64,000 bases of DNA, from positions 36,596,501 through 36,660,500 of the forward strand of contig CM053794.1 of the NCBI GenBank assembly GCA_028671895.1, given 5' to 3'. The translations under genes were made by a program, and so were the position numbers. The DNA comes from Oenanthe sinensis (taxonomy: Eukaryota; Streptophyta; Magnoliopsida; Apiales; Apiaceae). Positions 23,829 through 33,752 of the stretch are shown here, piece by piece. The notes beneath the pieces are model-generated. The model searched no databases, was not told the DNA's origin, and was given only the letters and a program-made list of their open reading frames with translations. Each line of letters opens with the position of its first letter. Within the stretch, counting starts at the first letter, position 1.

Positions 23829-24239
23829 TTAATTATAATTAAACAGGGCAACATGGTAGTCAGTATTCATTCAGTACTTATTATACATCACTACACTTTT
23901 AACTTAAACGAAAAGTGACACTGCAACTACTGAATATTTTTAGCCAGCAGTTTGTTACATGTTGCAATTTTAACATTCAGATAATGGTACATTACAACCG
24001 GACACAAAGTAGATTATACTTCCTCTCTTTATTAAAGACATATGCTGATCTCTTACTCTTTGCTATGTGAATAACAGAGGCAAGTGCCCGCTCTTATTTT
24101 TTCGAAATCGAGGAAGTATATATAGTACTTTTAATTACAAGACATTAATTACTTAGGTAGCTTGATCACGATCCACTTTGTACACTTTTGCTCCTTTTAC
24201 AATTATTCTTTGCATAAGTTGAGTAGTGCCCCCGTTGCT
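23829..24239. other. 3' flank of the RADIALIS-like gene
   Basis: AT-rich DNA between the Helitron 3' end and the stop codon of the minus-strand RADIALIS-like gene. The part nearest the gene likely holds its 3' UTR. Nothing else recognised. Confidence 0.4.
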
Positions 24240-24967
24240 TTACTGTAGCCTAATGTTCTTGAAAAGTCTGTCATGTATTAGAGTAAGAGAGTGAGATTAA
24301 CCAGAAACTCGAACAATGTAGTTTACTTGTACATATTATTGTGAAATATATATGTATATTTGTGTGACAATGTGAGTATGGAATGTCGATTAGTGATAGT
24401 TTTTCCCTCATTCTTTTTCGGCATATAATTTTAGTATCATCATTTTCTTTGCAAATTGGGTTTGTATCTGTTAACCAAAGCCTAATGTACCATCAAGTGA
24501 GATTGTATTTATGACGACGACATGATGTCCAAAATCTGGTGGTGTTCTTATATGTCATGTTAAAAGTTCTAGTCCTGTAGTGCATGGCATGAGTTTTAGA
24601 CATAACTTACTATTCTCTAACTTCAATGTTATATTTGATCTGAAATCTAAAGTGCTATACCTATGCAAGAGATATAAGAAATAAGATACCTCTGTTCATT
24701 TCCAAATCCTCCGCCATTGCCTCCAGTGGTTCTGTAATTGGGTATTGGTACCTGATCAGACTCTATTTTCATAATGTCTTTTACAAGGAGTTCGAAGTGT
24801 CTCTTAACTTCTTCCGCGGATTTTCCATCCACAACCTTGGATATGTTATGCCAGCGGTCAGGGGTGTCCCTATCATATATTGCCAAAGCCTGTTCAAATT
24901 GTTCGTTCTGCCTTTGCGTCCAAGAGGAAGCAGAGCTTCGCGAAGAGGAGATGAAGTTTGATGTCAT
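24240..24967 (-). CDS. RL: RADIALIS-like single-repeat MYB (SANT) protein
   Basis: Small plant MYB-related protein of the RADIALIS/RSM group; relatives compete with DIVARICATA-type MYBs for partner proteins and affect flower symmetry and early morphogenesis. Two exons: 24967-24690 and a 28-base terminal exon 24267-24240, joined by a GT-AG intron of about 420 bases. The protein is 101 residues, typical size. After a serine-rich start (about 7-15), the SANT domain spans roughly 14-68: SSWTQRQNEQFEQALAIYDR, DTPDRWHNISKVVDGKS, then AEEVKRHFELLVKDI. Tryptophans 16 and 39 are the conserved core, and the third aromatic position is not Trp, as in the family. The tail IPNY, a glycine-rich stretch, and the end NEQRLFKNIRLQ are RADIALIS-like hallmarks. 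The tiny last exon was found by matching that conserved end. ATG at 24967 is supported by the alignment of the family start. Confidence 0.9.
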
Positions 24968-26278
24968 TGCTATTAGGTGCAGGGGATGTTAAAAGGTTGG
25001 GGGTGAAGTTATATAAATAAGAATGTGGATGATGGAAAAAACAATGTGAATAGGAAAGAAGGAAAGTGAAGAGCTGCCTCAGTCTACGAAGAATACTGAA
25101 AGTCAAGGGGGGTGGTATGCTTTAAATGGTTGCCATTCTAGCTCCTTTTATACAGGAGATAATAGTGTGCTGGTGCAAGTTGGAGATTTTATTTTGTTAG
25201 GAAGGTACAAGAAGATGAGATTCTTTTTCTTTAGAGCCACAACATGAAGCTGTGCTCAGCCCTCAGGACACATGCAGCTTTAAAAGTCTGTGGTATGTCA
25301 AAGGACAAGCTTCTTTATGAATTCGCAGAAAGTAGTTCTAGTGACCTTTATTGTATCATCACTGAGTGGATCTCTTCGAATTTTAACTAGCCGTGGAACT
25401 CAAATTCTTCTAATCCCACCAATTAAAACAGAAGTACCGAACAGCAAATTCGTATCAAGTGTCCATGGAAACTAATTAATTAAGACATTATTCTGCCAGC
25501 TCTCGCAGGCACATTGCTGCTTATCTAATACAGTAACTAGTTATAAATCTCAAATCACATGGCTTCAGAATACTTCTATGGTTCTATGTAGTTTGGAAAT
25601 GTATGTAGATTATTCTTATTGGTTGTCCCGCATAGTAGTGAAAGAGGTTGGTATTTAAGTCTGTGGGAAAGGCCCTCCTCACAAGCAAATTTATGCGTTT
25701 CTTATAAAAGGAATTATAAATTTGCATCCCTTTCCCTGTTTCATTAAGGGGTTGCCCTAGCAATACCCCACCCTCTCCTCTCCGGTGCGAGGCAGTGGTC
25801 GGGGTTCGAGGGTTAGAGGATGTATGTGGGAGTATATATATATATGTCATTACTAGCAGAAAAAGATGTTAGTTTCTCTAAAACATAATTTTGCACTTCT
25901 GACAGTGAATACTATCTTTTAACTATTAGTTATGTACTAGGCTTTAGTTGGATTCTGCTGCTCAGCTTAACATTCTGTCCAACCATCAAGGTAGCAATTA
26001 TATAAAGTAGGTACTCCTAAATTATCACTTATTCCACTTGTTTGGAATCACTCAAATAATATCCTTATCAATAAGTTCATGCGATGATGCTCCACTTTCT
26101 AATTTCATTTAGACCATCATAATTTAAGTTGAATACAATGACATGACATTCGGTCTTCTCTCTTTAAAATTGTTGGTTTTCCATATAAATCAAATTTGGT
26201 TACGTCAGGCCTTCCTGAATCAAAGAATGTAACTAAATTGCAGTAAGCTGATGCCGATCCAATGTTCCTTGTTTCTCT
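24968..26278. other. Upstream region of the RADIALIS-like gene
   Basis: Contains the promoter of the minus-strand RL gene. Minus-strand TATA-like TTATATAAC is at about 25008-25016. A GC-richer block at about 25640-25850 (GGTTGGTATTTAAGTCTGTG, later GTGGTCGGGGTTCGAGGG) looks like transposon-derived DNA, but I could not fix ends or class. The rest shows nothing. Confidence 0.35.
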
Positions 26279-26283
26279 CATAG

Positions 26284-26610
26284 GCCCTGTTTGGAAGTTA
26301 GAGGTTTGGAAAAATATTAGAGGTTTGAGTCATATTAGATGTTTGACCATGTGAATCATCTATAATTGGTGTTTGGTAGTTAGCGGGTTGAAATAGCGGT
26401 TTAGACTCAAAAAACTAATTTTCAAAAAGCTATTTTGAGGAGTTTTTTCAACTAGGACAAAAAACTACTCAAACAACTATTTACCAAACAGTTTTATACG
26501 AAACAGCTAATTCAATCCGCTAGTCAAAATAGCTACTTCAATCAGCTAGTCAAAATAGCTAATTTGATCCGCTAACAGCTAACCACTAACCGCTAATTGT
26601 CAAACAGGGC
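26284..26610. mobile_element. MITE with perfect 10-bp ends and CATAG target duplication
   Basis: Starts GCCCTGTTTGGAAGTTAGAG and ends GCTAATTGTCAAACAGGGC. GCCCTGTTTG and CAAACAGGGC are perfect inverted ends. The pentamer CATAG stands immediately outside both ends (26279-26283, 26611-26615). 327 bases, no coding capacity. Internally it repeats AGCTA(A)TTTGA(T)CC/CAGCTAGTCAAAATAGCTA about three times. A second, older copy in opposite orientation is at 36948-37262. The end sequence resembles hAT or PIF-type MITEs, but a 5-bp duplication fits neither strictly. Confidence 0.8.
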
Positions 26611-26615
26611 CATAG

Positions 26616-27708
26616 CCTTTTTCTATCTTTCTTACCATCCAACCAAGGAATTGCAGCTGTTATCTTTTAATCTTATCTCGGATGATATTCAGTACTTATC
26701 TATATATGATTTTTGTCTATACAGCCCCATGCAAGGAAATATTTATTATGGGCGTAATGACTTGAGATTGGTTGCAAATGATAAGCTGCAGATTTAAAAT
26801 GATAGGTACTGAGTTATAATGGTCAAAACTATCAAATCACAAGCAAAAGAAAATTTGGAGGCTGCACAACTTGCTGAGATCCTTTTAAGATACTATCCAC
26901 ACATGATCGTGGAGGTTCCTGCTACTATGTGATATTGAGGTAATTTCGCTAGGAATCTCTACAACACTAGGCATTTTGTTGATTTTTCGAACCCTTATCA
27001 TTCTGGAGTCTACTTCATAGATATTCATTTTGAAGGATTCCACCTTTAACTCTGGAATAGCTTTTCTTTTCTCTATGTGGTCCTTCCTATGATTAATAAC
27101 CTTTTATATTTAACTGGCTTTGTCATATGGTAGATGACTGGTTGTTGTCGTTGGGCATTTGTTGATTCCTCTGATATAACTGAATTTACTTATACTAAGC
27201 AGTCTGTTTTGGCTGGCAAATGTACATACTAATTTTTGACTTCAGCAACTTACGTGGTCCAGTTAAGATAGAATCATTTGGTAAAGTGAATTTTAAAGGT
27301 AGATCTCTAGACTTTGAATTGACATGGGAAAGCAGAAATAAGAAGTATTTTTGGTGATTGAATGTTCCAAATGATAAGGATCAGATAAGAGCATCTGGAG
27401 CACAAACCAACCAATGGGTATTGCAAAACTTCAATTGGTATTTATATGTTTTTTGGTTGATATAGTTGCATATTATATCTTTAAGAGATGAGATTCCTGT
27501 TCATGGCCAATCTTCTGTTATATTCCACTGATTTAGATATGCTTCTTATATTGTGTTACAAGTCATGATTTTTAGTTTACTGTAAAGTAGAGAAGTTCTT
27601 AATTAGAGCTGGATTCTAAAATTTAGTAGTTAATCTTATGAATGCAATAGCAAATTAAGTACCTTATGATCTGTTTTTAGAGAAAATACCAATAAATGTA
27701 GGGACTTC
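26616..27708. other. Intergenic DNA without recognisable genes
   Basis: Moderately AT-rich DNA with several short interrupted frames (for example near 26620-26800 and 27230-27360). It could hold old gene or retroelement debris, but no protein family is recognisable and no RNA gene is seen. Confidence 0.35.
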
Positions 27709-29741
27709 TGTTGGAAAATGTGGGTAGAAGCCCCACGTTGTCAAGTCATTTTGAGTCTAAGTTTGAATGCTTCTTGGGTGCGTGCGCGCAATAAGTTATG
27801 ATTGGAGTATGTTCTTCTTCTTTCCAACGCATATTTAAGTATTCAAAATGATCAAGGAATGAATGAGATATGATTATCCAAAGTTAGTACCTTGAAAGTG
27901 AAAATCTAGAAATGAGAACTTGAATCACACATTGAATTGGAAAAGAGTTTTCCATGACTTTATATAGTAGAACACTTATGTAGTGTTTAAGATGTGTTAG
28001 TATGATATTGCTTCACCACCCACGTGCGCGCGCCTTCGGGCTTTCCGCGTGGGCGACCTGCGGACACGAATACCCCACTGGACCAGTTAACTTACTGTCA
28101 AAATCTATCAAGAAATTTACTGTCAGTAAAACTCAAATCAAAGTTACTGTCAAATTTTCACTATGTGCTTTAGCTCAATATAATAATTCTGTAGAAATTG
28201 GTGGAAGATAAACTTGGTTGCCTTTAAAGAGTAAGATTAGTGTACGAAAAAACAATACCTTGATCAGTCTTGATTTGCTCCACGTACTTTTGTATATTTA
28301 ACTAATCTTTCCTGCGCAATCAATTTCATCAAATCGTCCGCATTTGAAATTATGTCCTAGACAACCACCGCAAGGGTGAAAATTAACTGACTATAGTAAA
28401 TACTGTAGTAAAATATCTTTGCATATCAGTCTTAAAAGGCTAATTATATAGTTCTGCATAATATATGCCCTTCGCTGTATAGCTACAGAAATATAATTCT
28501 GTACCATTTTCTGTGAAAAATCCTGTGACTAACTGCCAACTGCCAATTTCCTGGTTTCTAGACCATATGCTATATTGTGCTATGCCATCAGTTAGAAAAT
28601 GGAAAGTTTAAGACATATTTTATATATGTTTTTGATGTAATTTCCGGAAACTAACTAATGAAAATTGTTTCTTGCCATGAGGACTTAAACTTTCATGTTT
28701 GGATCTAAGACATTTTCTTAGGGTAATCTATAGATAAATTGAGTACAAGTTGCTGACTTGAAACGAGTTAAATGAGTTTGTCTCACATTGAGAATGTAAT
28801 AGGGGTGTGGGTGGTTTATATGCATACATATGCAAGAGTAGTTACAACTACTAAAGCATGTGAGTATGCATGGTGTAATTGTGTGCCCTCGCGCACACAC
28901 GCACGCCGCCGCCACGACTCGGGTCGAAGGGCGATTTGGGCAAATGTCTCGGCGTTTTGCGTACGCGAGGCGACCTGGATATAGGCTGAGTTGGGTCAGA
29001 GACCTCCTACACACATACACCGCCGCCATAACTCGGGTTGAATGTATCGGCGTCTTGCGTACGCGAGGCGACCTGGATATAGGCTGAGTTGGGTTAGAGA
29101 CCTCCTACACACATACACCGCCGCCACAACTCGGGTCGAAGGACGATTTGGGCGAATGTCTCGGCGTCTTGCGTACGCGAGGCGACCTGGGTATAGGCTG
29201 AGTTGGGGTCAGAGACCTCCTACACACATACACCGCCGCCACGACTCAGGTCCTACACACATACACCGCCGCCACGACTCGGGTCGAATGACGATTTGGG
29301 CGAATGTCTCGGCGTCTTGCGTACGCGAGGCGACCTAGGTATAGGCTGAGTTGGGTCAGAGACCTCCTACACACATACACCGCCGCCACGACTCGGGTCC
29401 TACACACATACACCGCCGCTACGACTCGGGTCGAATGGTGATTTGAGCGAATGTCTCGGCGTCTTGCGTACGCGAGGCGACCTCGGTATAGGTTGAGTTG
29501 GGTCGGAGACCTCCTACACACATACCTATATACATAAGTGTTCTGGACGAACTGAGGTGCATGTCGGACGAAGTACTCTGTGTTGTTTTGTTAAGTTTTC
29601 TATCTTTTCTCTCGTATTTACAGTCACTGATCAATATCTTCTTTGCCTTCGTGTTTGTTTCGTAATTGATATCTGTCTGTTTTTGTTAATGCTCATCATA
29701 TAACTTCTCATTGTTGTGTTTAGTTTTTAATATTCCCAACA
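27709..29741 (+). mobile_element. Solo LTR, about 2.03 kb, probably Ty1/copia type
   Basis: Begins TGTTGGAAAATGTGGGTAGA at 27709 and ends TATTCCCAACA at 29741, with inverted termini TGTTGG/CCCAACA. A TATA-like word (TTTATATAGTAG at about 27959-27970) is in a sensible promoter position inside the LTR. Flanking pentamers ACTTC and CCATC match only 3 of 5, so a target duplication is not clear. It contains the GC-rich minisatellite and a cluster of TACTGTCA words at 28090-28155. No internal gag-pol sequence is present in the window. Confidence 0.6.
28900..29525. repeat. GC-rich minisatellite, five units inside the LTR
   Basis: The core GTACGCGAGGCGACCT begins at 28961, 29059, 29173, 29321 and 29468, giving spacings of 98, 114, 148 and 147. 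The basic unit is about 114 bases and contains TACACACATACACCGCCGCC, CGACTCGGGTCGAA, GGCGAATGTCTCGGCGT and GTATAGGCTGAGTTGGGT. The short unit lost an internal piece, and the two long ones gained a ~33-base internal copy of CCTACACACATACACCGCCG plus CCACGACTCGGGT. It is far richer in GC and CpG than anything nearby. Long open frames on both strands here are by-products of the repeat (unit 114 is divisible by three). Confidence 0.9.
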
Positions 29742-31323
29742 CCATCTGCATGATTGTAATAGTCATTAGGAATTGATTAGTGAAAAGTACAATTTAGGAT
29801 AATATTTCATCTATGCAATTGTAGATGGTTATCTTGGTACAAATTTAAGAGTTGTTCACTGTCATTTACAGTGTCATCAGTGCAGCACCAGATGTCCAGA
29901 TCCATGACCCTACATTTTCTTCACCCTCTGTCTGTCATCAACACATCCGCAACAATTGTATTTTCCATGCCTTTGTTCTGCATATATTACCAGAGAATTT
30001 TCTGTTAAAGCCACATTCACGAGTTGCAAATGCGCATGCTCTTTTGAATGCCAGTGCTGTAGAACCGTAAGCCTGCATTTCTCCTGGTAAGGGCAGGCAA
30101 CCAGGAATTGAAGATAATATTCCTGAAGATGTGCCGCAAATAAGATAGAACAGGCTGTAGCAACAAATAAGTAAAAAATATATGTTTTAATTCTTCCCCT
30201 TAAAACCTGCTGAATAACACTTCCCAAAGTTGCTGATTCTGTTTATCAAGTGAAGATAAAGGAAAACAAGAGAAACTTAGCAACCAAAAAAAAAAAAGCG
30301 AAGATAATAAAAGAACGATTGTGCTCAGAAAGCAAATTAAAAAAGAGATAAATAAATAAAAGCAGTTAAATTTTTTTGTTAGACTTGCAAGATTGAGAAG
30401 AAATATTTATTATAGGATGTAAGAAACAGGACACAGTCATGTACGGAGTATACAAGTTTAGGCATTAAACACTGTTGTTGAATTTAATGAACGAAAAGGG
30501 AAATAAAAACATACGTACTAGATTTAGCTGCTTCAAGCTTCATCTGCACAAAAGTTTACTATCTTGAAATCAGGTTTAATCTCAAAAAATGTAAGTTCTA
30601 AGATTCCCTTGGTTGCTTAATAGTTACAATAGTTTCGAGACTCCTCCACAGTGTAAGTGTGTGTTGGAGTATGAATCTTTTGAGAGTTAATGCAATTTGG
30701 TTTCAAAAAAAGTGATCTAGTCATCGACTAACAAATTCTTAAATAATTTTAGCTGGTTTCAATAGCGGTATAATATTTAATATATAGTATAAATAAGATA
30801 AAATTTTCTAAAATAATTTTTAATTAAAAAAAGCATACTAATCGAATCCAATCAAATCAAGTGCATATCTCAAATCTACAACAGAGTATCTCACGCGTTA
30901 AAGTTAAGACCGCGTTCAACAGTTAAATCACATTAACGAACCTCCGGTATCCTGCTGGCAGTAACAAAGGCAGGTAAAAAACAGGGGGGTGATTAAAATG
31001 GTCGAAATATAAAATATTAAAAGAAGTGAATATATTAACATAATCGAGATATCTTATAATTTAAATAAGATAAATTATGAAGAATATATTTTAAATACTC
31101 ACAAATTATTACTCCTATATTTTAGTAAAAAGTATTAGCACGTAACCTTGGCCCCCAAGTTTCAAACATTAAAACCCCCTGTAGGGTTTTACACTTGCTT
31201 AATATACACGTATGTATGTATGTATATGTGTGGGTATATATTGTAGTCTCAACTCTCAATTATAATTATACAAGACAATTACAATATAAAATAAATCCCT
31301 TGTGTTCGATCATCATATATATT
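29742..31323. other. Intergenic DNA and upstream region of the F-box gene
   Basis: Bases 29850-30230 are less AT-rich with short open frames on both strands, but no conserved protein is evident. From 30360 to 31200 the DNA is AT-rich. Sequence just before the F-box start has TATA-like and microsatellite runs (TATG repeats at 31208-31225) and probably includes its promoter or leader. Confidence 0.35.
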
Positions 31324-32598
31324 ATGGGACACTATCCTTGGAAGAAGAAGAAGTATTCAAATATAAGGAGAAACAAAAAATCAAGAATCACAACAATGCA
31401 TGATCATCACATGGATCAATCTGATCATCCCATTTTAACATCATCAGAAGAGCAGCATGAGAATAAGATGTTAGAATTACAAGACTTGAATCAAGAACTA
31501 ATGGAAGAGATTCTCTTGCGTGTCCCTTTAAAATCTCGTACTAAACTCAAGTCTGTCTCCAAAACTTGGAGGACTTCTATCTCTTTTCTCCGTCGTTCAA
31601 TGCCTTTGACAACCTCCTCCGGTCTCGTCGTGTTTCTCAAGAACTCGGTTTTACTGGTTATTCAACTTCGTGATCATGCTTTTGTTCAGGCTGCAAGTGT
31701 TCATTCGTGTTTTGCTCATAGTTATCCTTTTCTTATTGATTCTTGCAATGGTTTGCTTCTTTTCGGGACTCGTGATGATGATTCTTGGACGTACCATGTG
31801 GCAAGATCTGGTTTTAATCAAGTTGTAGCGCTGCCTCCTGCCCATAGTGTTTTAAGATTGGTTTATACTAGTTTATTAGCCGATGGTTCTTGCTACGATG
31901 GATTCAGGATTATGTGTTTGTTTCTGGATGAGGTGGATTGTGGTGCTGGAACGATACGGTGCACGGTTTTTGATTCCAAGAATTGGACGTGGATGGAGCA
32001 TGAGGCAAGAATCTTGAATTCAGAACTTGAAAGGGAAAAAGGTTTTGTCAGAGGAACATGTTTTAGGCCTAGTGTTTATAATGGAAAGAGATTATACTGC
32101 ATATGGAGTTTGTGTTTGCTGGTTTATGATGATGAAAAGGGATTTTTCAAACTTATTCGATTGCCAAAGGAATTGATTTTCTCAAAAAGTGTGAAGAAAA
32201 CTAATGCTGATCACTGCTTTCAGCTTCTGTGGGAATCAGAGGGACAACTACATTTTTGTGCTCCGTCTGCTGATTATCAAGGGTTTTGCATATGGGCTTA
32301 TGTGAATGATGATGATAATGATTTCATGGATCACCATTTGATGTGGAAATTTAAGCAATGTGTTATGCTGAAGGACAGATTACTATCAGGCTGGTCTCAG
32401 AAAAGAATTCAGCCAGTTGCATTCAACGAGGATTTACAGCGATTGTATATGTTGGTCCTGCCAGCAGGAGTTATTGCTTCATATAGTTTTGAAACTCAGA
32501 AATTCGAGAAAGTATGGTCTTTTAATGAGCCGGGTGTGGGTTACCTTTGGTCCAATATTTTTCCTTTTCTACTGGGTTCTACAAATCAAATGGAGTAA
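31324..32598 (+). CDS. F-box protein
   Basis: Likely substrate adaptor of an SCF ubiquitin ligase: the F-box binds SKP1/ASK and the C-terminal region would bind the target. Single exon. From the ATG at 31324 it encodes 424 residues. The frame is open further upstream to 31195, but that part is rich in rare hydrophobic codons typical of leader DNA, so 31324 (MGHYPWKKKK) or the later in-frame ATGs at residues 25 and 30 are better starts. The N-terminus is lysine/arginine-rich. The F-box spans about 55-95 (LNQELMEEILLRVPLKSRTK, then LKSVSKTWRTSI). An F-box-associated beta-rich region follows with regularly spaced Trp and aromatic residues (VFDSKNWTWMEHEAR, GKRLYCIW, WESEGQLHFCAPS). No kelch or leucine-rich repeats are evident. 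Target unknown. Confidence 0.85.
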   Translation: MGHYPWKKKKYSNIRRNKKSRITTMHDHHMDQSDHPILTSSEEQHENKMLELQDLNQELMEEILLRVPLKSRTKLKSVSKTWRTSISFLRRSMPLTTSSGLVVFLKNSVLLVIQLRDHAFVQAASVHSCFAHSYPFLIDSCNGLLLFGTRDDDSWTYHVARSGFNQVVALPPAHSVLRLVYTSLLADGSCYDGFRIMCLFLDEVDCGAGTIRCTVFDSKNWTWMEHEARILNSELEREKGFVRGTCFRPSVYNGKRLYCIWSLCLLVYDDEKGFFKLIRLPKELIFSKSVKKTNADHCFQLLWESEGQLHFCAPSADYQGFCIWAYVNDDDNDFMDHHLMWKFKQCVMLKDRLLSGWSQKRIQPVAFNEDLQRLYMLVLPAGVIASYSFETQKFEKVWSFNEPGVGYLWSNIFPFLLGSTNQME

Positions 32599-33415
32599 TC
32601 CTTTCTGTGATACTATTTCGCTGCAATCTGATTGTATACTTGAAATGTAATTAGGCTAAAACGTTTAGCAGTTACAGAGCATGAATTTGCATCTTTGGAA
32701 CTGGATAATATTTGTAAGTAATTTTACTTCATAATGTTTCTATCAAGCAATATACATTCGCATTTTGACATTTCAATACTTCGGAGTAAAGCACATTTTT
32801 CTGTTTTAGGCACATTCTGACATTTCATAATTGTTTAGATGAGATTCCTTGTTGCTTTTACTATGGAGGTAAATTTTGCTTCATTATACTTGTATAATCC
32901 TGTCCCCAGAAAGAACCAACATTGGAACACAGTTTTGGCATTCAGTCAATATTATAATGTCTGTTTTTAGATCTTCCATGTGTTATGTCATTGATGCTTA
33001 GTTGTATTTAGGTCCCTTTAGCATTGTCTTCCTAAAGTTTCCATGATTACAGAAGACAGGAAATTGTTATTATGTTTTCTGTTTAGTTTCACAGGTATGA
33101 GAACTAAGTTTCAGTTCCAGCAAATGGATTTTTTAGCACCTGATATCTGGATAGGCTATATTGAGGTAGTGAATGATAATGATATCAATATGAACTAGTG
33201 CTCAAATAATGTTCCACTATGCAAATTGAAACTCACAAAGATGATGACAACTGGGGCATTTGGGAATGTCCAGTTTGGCATCTACATTACATACAACAAA
33301 GTAAATCCAGATAAAGATTTTGGCCTACAACTCATGGTTGTGACTTCGATCAGCAAATCCAGATAAAAAATAAATATATAAATAAAAATTGGCCTTCAAA
33401 CCGATACACCAGACC
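32599..33415. other. 3' flank of the F-box gene and spacer
   Basis: Starts with the presumptive 3' UTR of the F-box gene. The remainder has only short frames and no identifiable repeat or RNA gene. Confidence 0.4.
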
Positions 33416-33640
33416 CGGACCTTGTTTTTACAATTAACGCTCGCTTGAGGAAGGATGGATAATATAACTGAGAGGGGACACTACACCAGCCTTTATCCAT
33501 AATTTACCTTCTGTCTTCATGTCCACTTGCTCTAGTTTCTGTGTCATTTCATCTAACTTCTTTTGGGCCTATTAAATATTGATTGTCAAATCTCATTTGC
33601 AATATGAGATTCATCTTGTCTGCTGTAGAACATGATTGTG
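33416..33640 (-). pseudogene. Decayed second copy of the AMP-ligase 3' end
   Basis: On the minus strand this block parallels the 3' end of the neighbouring AMP-ligase pseudogene. Shared landmarks in order are GACAAGATGAATCTCATATT (versus GGCAGGATGGATGTTATCTT), TTGCAAAT, CAATATT, AATTATGGATAA, CTCAGT and TTATCCATCC. Divergence is much higher than within the main copy, and the frame is broken. It lies about 130 bases past the main copy's stop, in the same orientation, so it is a partial tandem duplicate or the remains of an adjacent paralogue. Confidence 0.55.
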
Positions 33641-33752
33641 ACCCACGTCTAGAGACTTATTTTTTGCAGAAACTTTAATACAACCCAAATTACGGCATTG
33701 GACTTGAGTCTTACAAGTCAACCCTTATTTGTATATTCTTTGTTCCTACTTC

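Noticed and set aside
25780..25812. tRNA gene or SINE promoter around GGGGTTCGAGGG
   Set aside because: It resembles a B box, but no A box lies at the right distance and no cloverleaf can be drawn.
28718..29521. Several overlapping open frames of 70-100 codons on both strands
   Set aside because: They are generated by the GC-rich minisatellite, whose basic unit is a multiple of three; the peptides are the same repeat translated and have no start context or conserved domain.
28900..29525. CRISPR array
   Set aside because: Repeats are about 114 bases long with no spacer/repeat alternation, units vary by internal duplication, and the sequence is plant nuclear DNA.
27709..29741. Full-length copia element
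   Set aside because: No primer-binding site, gag, integrase or reverse transcriptase and no second LTR are in the flanking DNA, and the flanking pentamers do not match; only a solo LTR is supported.
31195..31323. 43-codon N-terminal extension of the F-box protein
   Set aside because: The peptide comes from TATG-repeat and AT-rich leader-like DNA and has no similarity to F-box protein starts; the ATG at 31324 is preferred.
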